Both the position numbers and the translations under genes were made by a program. From Candidatus Poseidonia sp. (GTDB lineage Archaea > Thermoplasmatota > Poseidoniia > Poseidoniales > Poseidoniaceae): 19,534 bases of DNA. The notes below the pieces were generated by a model. That model was given only the letters and a program-made list of their open reading frames with translations. It did not search any database and was not told the DNA's origin. The stretch is taken from assembly GCA_023254365.1 (NCBI GenBank), contig JALRLQ010000026.1, positions 1 to 19,534 on the forward strand, in the 5' to 3' direction. Positions 16,493-19,534 of this stretch are shown here, piece after piece. Position 1 is the stretch's first letter, and the number at the start of each line of letters is the position of its first letter.

Positions 16493-19021
16493 TCACAAAT
16501 CCAGAAGGCCAGCTTTCTCAACCGCTGCGGAGTCGTACAGGGACGGTAGGCCCAAATCAACGGGCATACCGCCGATGGTGACCGTTAAGCCCGTAAGGTG
16601 GAGGTACAAACCAAGCGGGCCTTCGTTGGGAAGGTGTCGGTGTGGGTTCTTCTTGTTGCGTTGTTGCCACGCTTCATCGGCGAGCAGGCCAACCCACATG
16701 TTGTTGCCCCATGCATGGCGTTTCAAATCCTCTTGCTCAAACGTCGGTGGAATCGCGGTGTTGTGTTTGTTCCAACGATGGCGCCAATCGGTGTCTTGGT
16801 CGCACACCCATTCCATCTTGGTGGGTTCTGAAGGCGGAATCTTGGTGTGACCCAAACGAGCAAACTGGAAGAGCAGACTTCGAAGGTGAGGGTGCCGGGC
16901 GTGCTTCTGTGACAGGTTTTCAAGGGTTGAAATGGCCGTGAGCGACCTTCCATCGTCATGGTTGAGCAGGGCTTTGACCACTTCGCCGTGCACCCATGTT
17001 CCATCCTCGTTGGCATCCAGCACGCGCTCCAGGTGATTGAGGGCCTCCTCGCTTCGACCCTGCATACGCATTCTGGCAATTTCCGAGAGGTACATGGTTC
17101 GTTGGGCTGCCTGGGTGGGGGTCTTTCTTCGAAGCGTCACCTCTCCGTTGTTGAATTGACGAAGCATGGCGATGTTGTCACGGGTGAGTGGGTCCACGCT
17201 TAGCATGGAGCGAGCCTCAGCGTCCAATCGGTGTTTTGGATTCAACAGGCTGGCCACCCACTTCAATCGGACCGCTTCAACGTCATCGTTGGTCAAGAGA
17301 TTCAAACGGGGTGCTGCTTCTTTGAGGTCGCGTTGGGCCAAGCTGGCGGTGCACAACACCAGTCTGGCAATTTGTGCGTCTCGCCCACCCTGCAATGCCA
17401 ACAGGTCAACAGCCAGTTCCTCCGCGTCATCCCATTGGCCGATGGCCGCATGGAGCAACATCTTCGATTTGGTTTGTCGAACCATGTCAAGCCCGACCAG
17501 CATGGCTTCTCTCCCGTGAGCAAGCGATTCATACCGCTGAAGAGCGGTGTTCCAATCGTCAGCAGCAATGAGTTCGTTGACCGGTCGTTGTTTGAGGTAA
17601 ATCATGTCACTCATGCCACGGAGTCGCTTTCGGTCATCGTCCATGGAAGCGTCAAAATTGATTTCATCCAGTTGGCCCGACCTTCGCCAAGAAAGGGCCC
17701 AGATGCCCAAAAAGGCGATTTGACCACCGGAGGCCAACATCCAGGTCAACTGTTCCAGCATGTCTTTTTCCAAAACCCCGCAAACGCTGATCTCCCACGA
17801 ACCGCAGGCGTTTCCTTGAGGAAGAAAACTCGAGTCCCAAAAGGTGATCATGGCGAGCGCCAACAGCAGCATCGACTGACCGGCAAAGCCGGTGAAACAG
17901 AAATTCAGAACCGTTGCTTGTTGAATGGGTTCAGCCCGAAGCAGACGGCTGTCGGCCAAGCGAATTCCCCCAACGCCCGACACATCTTGGACATCCAAAA
18001 ACAAAATTCGGGCAACTTCGTACACAAACAGGAAGCCGATGGCGGCCACGTTGAGCAGCAAAAACAAGAGGAGCGACGTGACGATGGGGACGCGAATTCC
18101 GGCTTGTGGAATGAAGGAAAACAGTTCGATGAGACCAAACCCAAGCAACCCACCTTCCTCCATGTACGTCGATTGGACGCGATATTCCGGGAGGTCGAGG
18201 ACGCGGTCGGAATGGACGAACATGGTTGGGTCATAGAGCAGGAGAATCAACGAAAGGAAGGTGTTCACGGCCACAAAAGGCATCGCCACCAAGTTGATGT
18301 GGACCACTTGGGCGATGAATTGCTGACGTGCATTGGGAAGATGGTTGTGAAAGGGGGAGGCTCCACCTTTGGCGATTTGTTGCGATGATTGCTTGAGGGC
18401 TTGCCACGAAGAGCCAAGAATGCGACCGTACGCCAACACCGCCGGGCTGAAGGCAAACAATGCGACGATGCTGTATCGGTTGGTTTGCGACACGCCGTTG
18501 GCATCGAGAACAGCTTCCAAAGCATAGGCGAGCAACAACCAAGCCAATGTCAACGAGGCATAGGCGATGTTTCGAGTTCGGGTGTTGTTTTGCAACGTGG
18601 CCCGACTCACGCCCAAGGGTCGAATGACCTGTGCTCCAAGCGATGTTCCACTCGAGACGATGGCTGGCAGAACGATCAGAATGAGCGCAAAGGCGACGGA
18701 AGGAGCGTGATACCCCGTGGCGTTGCCGCCGCGGTAGTTGAAAAATTCGAACAGAAGAATCAAACTCCCGGTCAGCGCCATCAGGTAAGAGACGACGCCG
18801 AATCGTGTGGTTCGTTGGTTGAGCAACTGCTTAACGTCCTCAACCGTGGTCGTGACGCGGTGGACTTCGTAGGTTTTCGTTCCCGTTGGGAACGCCACCT
18901 GCAGCCCTTTCAACTGGCGAGGAACGACGTTGGTCCAGAAAAACCAGGCGGTGAAAAAGGCGAGAAAAAGAGGGCCTAACATGGCAGGTGAATAACCTTG
19001 AATGATGACAGGGTCGTTCAT
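16493..19021 (-). CDS. Large polytopic membrane protein with C-terminal helical-repeat domain
   Basis: I do not recognise the family. The 842-residue protein has about nine hydrophobic helices in the first 445 residues (near 12-30, 76-94, 107-128, 151-171, 184-203, 238-262, 311-340, 372-394 and 424-445). A cysteine pair (406, 414) lies in the loop between the last two, where a disulfide could form. Residues about 447-720 form a run of TPR-like helical hairpins, for example NTALQRYESLAHGREAMLV, EEALNHLERVLDANEDG and RSLTAISTLENLSQKHARH. The final 120 residues are Trp- and His-rich and end in a compact beta-like segment. No ATPase or transporter signature is seen. It starts 6 bp after the thrS stop, so it is likely co-transcribed with thrS. 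It ends abutting the convergent gene at 16492. Confidence 0.85.
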   Translation of the reverse strand: MNDPVIIQGYSPAMLGPLFLAFFTAWFFWTNVVPRQLKGLQVAFPTGTKTYEVHRVTTTVEDVKQLLNQRTTRFGVVSYLMALTGSLILLFEFFNYRGGNATGYHAPSVAFALILIVLPAIVSSGTSLGAQVIRPLGVSRATLQNNTRTRNIAYASLTLAWLLLAYALEAVLDANGVSQTNRYSIVALFAFSPAVLAYGRILGSSWQALKQSSQQIAKGGASPFHNHLPNARQQFIAQVVHINLVAMPFVAVNTFLSLILLLYDPTMFVHSDRVLDLPEYRVQSTYMEEGGLLGFGLIELFSFIPQAGIRVPIVTSLLLFLLLNVAAIGFLFVYEVARILFLDVQDVSGVGGIRLADSRLLRAEPIQQATVLNFCFTGFAGQSMLLLALAMITFWDSSFLPQGNACGSWEISVCGVLEKDMLEQLTWMLASGGQIAFLGIWALSWRRSGQLDEINFDASMDDDRKRLRGMSDMIYLKQRPVNELIAADDWNTALQRYESLAHGREAMLVGLDMVRQTKSKMLLHAAIGQWDDAEELAVDLLALQGGRDAQIARLVLCTASLAQRDLKEAAPRLNLLTNDDVEAVRLKWVASLLNPKHRLDAEARSMLSVDPLTRDNIAMLRQFNNGEVTLRRKTPTQAAQRTMYLSEIARMRMQGRSEEALNHLERVLDANEDGTWVHGEVVKALLNHDDGRSLTAISTLENLSQKHARHPHLRSLLFQFARLGHTKIPPSEPTKMEWVCDQDTDWRHRWNKHNTAIPPTFEQEDLKRHAWGNNMWVGLLADEAWQQRNKKNPHRHLPNEGPLGLYLHLTGLTVTIGGMPVDLGLPSLYDSAAVEKAGLLDL

Positions 19022-19027
19022 GGGCCA

Positions 19028-19534
19028 TCACTTTGACTGAGGAGGGACGAGTGCAGGTTGGGTGGCCTTTGACTCGATTTCTTCCACGAGTTGGTCAACG
19101 AAGGATTGCAGTGGCAGGTCGGCGATTTGGTCGCCGTTCCTCGCCCGCAAACTCACCGTTTCTTGGTCCATTTCTCCATCGCCCAAAATCACCATGTACG
19201 CTGGCTGCAGGCTGCGATGCGTCCGAATTTTCTTTCCGACCGTGTCGTCGCCGTCGTCCACTTCCACGCGAACACCGTTGGCTCGCAGGACATTGGCCAC
19301 GCGGGCAGCGTAGGCCTTGTGTTTCTCCGAGATGGTGATGATGTGGCATTGGGTTGGCGTCAACCAGGTGGGGAAGCGTCCAGCGAAGTGTTCGATGAGC
19401 ACGCCGCAAAAGCGTTCCATGGAGCCGAACGGGGCGCGATGAATCATGACCGGTCGATGCAGTTCACCATCGCTGCCCTTGTAGGCCAAATCAAAGCGTT
19501 CGGGGAGGTTGTAATCCACCTGCACCGTACCGAG
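19028..19534 (-). CDS. thrS: Threonyl-tRNA synthetase, C-terminal part (5' end beyond window)
   Basis: ThrRS is a class II synthetase that charges tRNA-Thr. About 168 residues are visible: the last catalytic strands (VQVDYNLPERFDL), motif 3 (HRAPFGSMERF, holding the ATP-contacting Arg) and the anticodon-binding domain from about PTWLTPTQCHIITIS to the end. The reading frame is open to the right edge, so the N-terminal editing and catalytic domains lie outside. The HRAPFGSMERF form of motif 3 is the one found in bacterial-type enzymes. A short poorly conserved tail (KATQPALVPPQSK) ends the protein. The 842-residue membrane gene follows after 6 bp. Confidence 0.95.
   Translation of the reverse strand, partial: LGTVQVDYNLPERFDLAYKGSDGELHRPVMIHRAPFGSMERFCGVLIEHFAGRFPTWLTPTQCHIITISEKHKAYAARVANVLRANGVRVEVDDGDDTVGKKIRTHRSLQPAYMVILGDGEMDQETVSLRARNGDQIADLPLQSFVDQLVEEIESKATQPALVPPQSK

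Noticed and set aside
17231..18388. 385-codon plus-strand frame inside the 842-residue membrane gene
   Set aside because: The minus-strand frame has clear membrane helices and operon spacing to thrS; the plus frame is His/Gln-rich antisense sequence.
1..19534. Search for CRISPR arrays, insertion sequences, tRNA or rRNA genes and defence loci
   Set aside because: No regularly spaced repeats, transposase motifs, tRNA-like cloverleaf or rRNA segments were recognised by eye. A tRNAscan or CRISPR finder run would be decisive.

Overview
The window looks like part of a chromosome from an uncultivated planktonic euryarchaeon, most plausibly Marine Group II/III (Poseidoniales-like). This placement is inferred from gene content, not from a marker-gene tree. 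The archaeal signals are a Cdc48/VAT-type AAA+ ATPase, a separate pyrB-pyrI pair, an Ncs6/TtuA-type tRNA thiolase with its zinc fingers, a PRC-barrel protein, a DUF4350-DUF58 membrane operon and TATA-like promoter boxes. Base composition is moderately GC-rich and genes are tightly packed. No mobile element, CRISPR array, rRNA or tRNA was recognised.

Layout. (1) 1-1160, minus: aldehyde dehydrogenase, cut by the left edge. It diverges from (2) cdc48 (1335-3563, plus) across a 174-bp spacer holding a TATA box and two inverted repeats. A small PRC-barrel protein follows (3630-3869). (3) A three-gene plus-strand membrane operon (3973-8072) encodes a DUF4350-type protein with a cysteine-rich outer domain, a DUF58 protein and an eight-helix membrane protein. 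(4) A three-gene minus-strand operon (11847 down to 8061) encodes a stand-alone Roadblock/LC7-like protein, a 1057-residue protein with a Roadblock-like domain plus a roughly 280-residue coiled coil, and a small two-helix membrane protein. (5) A 324-bp gene-free stretch contains a 41-bp almost pure A/T island ahead of the tRNA thiolase (12172-13182, plus). (6) pyrB-pyrI (minus, overlapping TGATG junction) encode aspartate carbamoyltransferase. (7) Two large uncharacterised membrane proteins, each with a long helical cytoplasmic part, converge and abut at 16492/16493. The minus-strand one lies 6 bp behind thrS, which is cut by the right edge.

How the genes fit together. Housekeeping functions (protein unfolding, pyrimidine synthesis, tRNA modification and charging) are interleaved with modules for the cell surface or cell architecture. 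The strongest candidate for an undescribed system is the Roadblock / Roadblock-coiled-coil / small-membrane-protein operon. It has the parts expected of a small-GTPase-regulated scaffold tethered to the membrane, but no GTPase is visible here. The DUF4350-DUF58 operon resembles bacterial and archaeal MoxR-linked operons but has no MoxR gene beside it.
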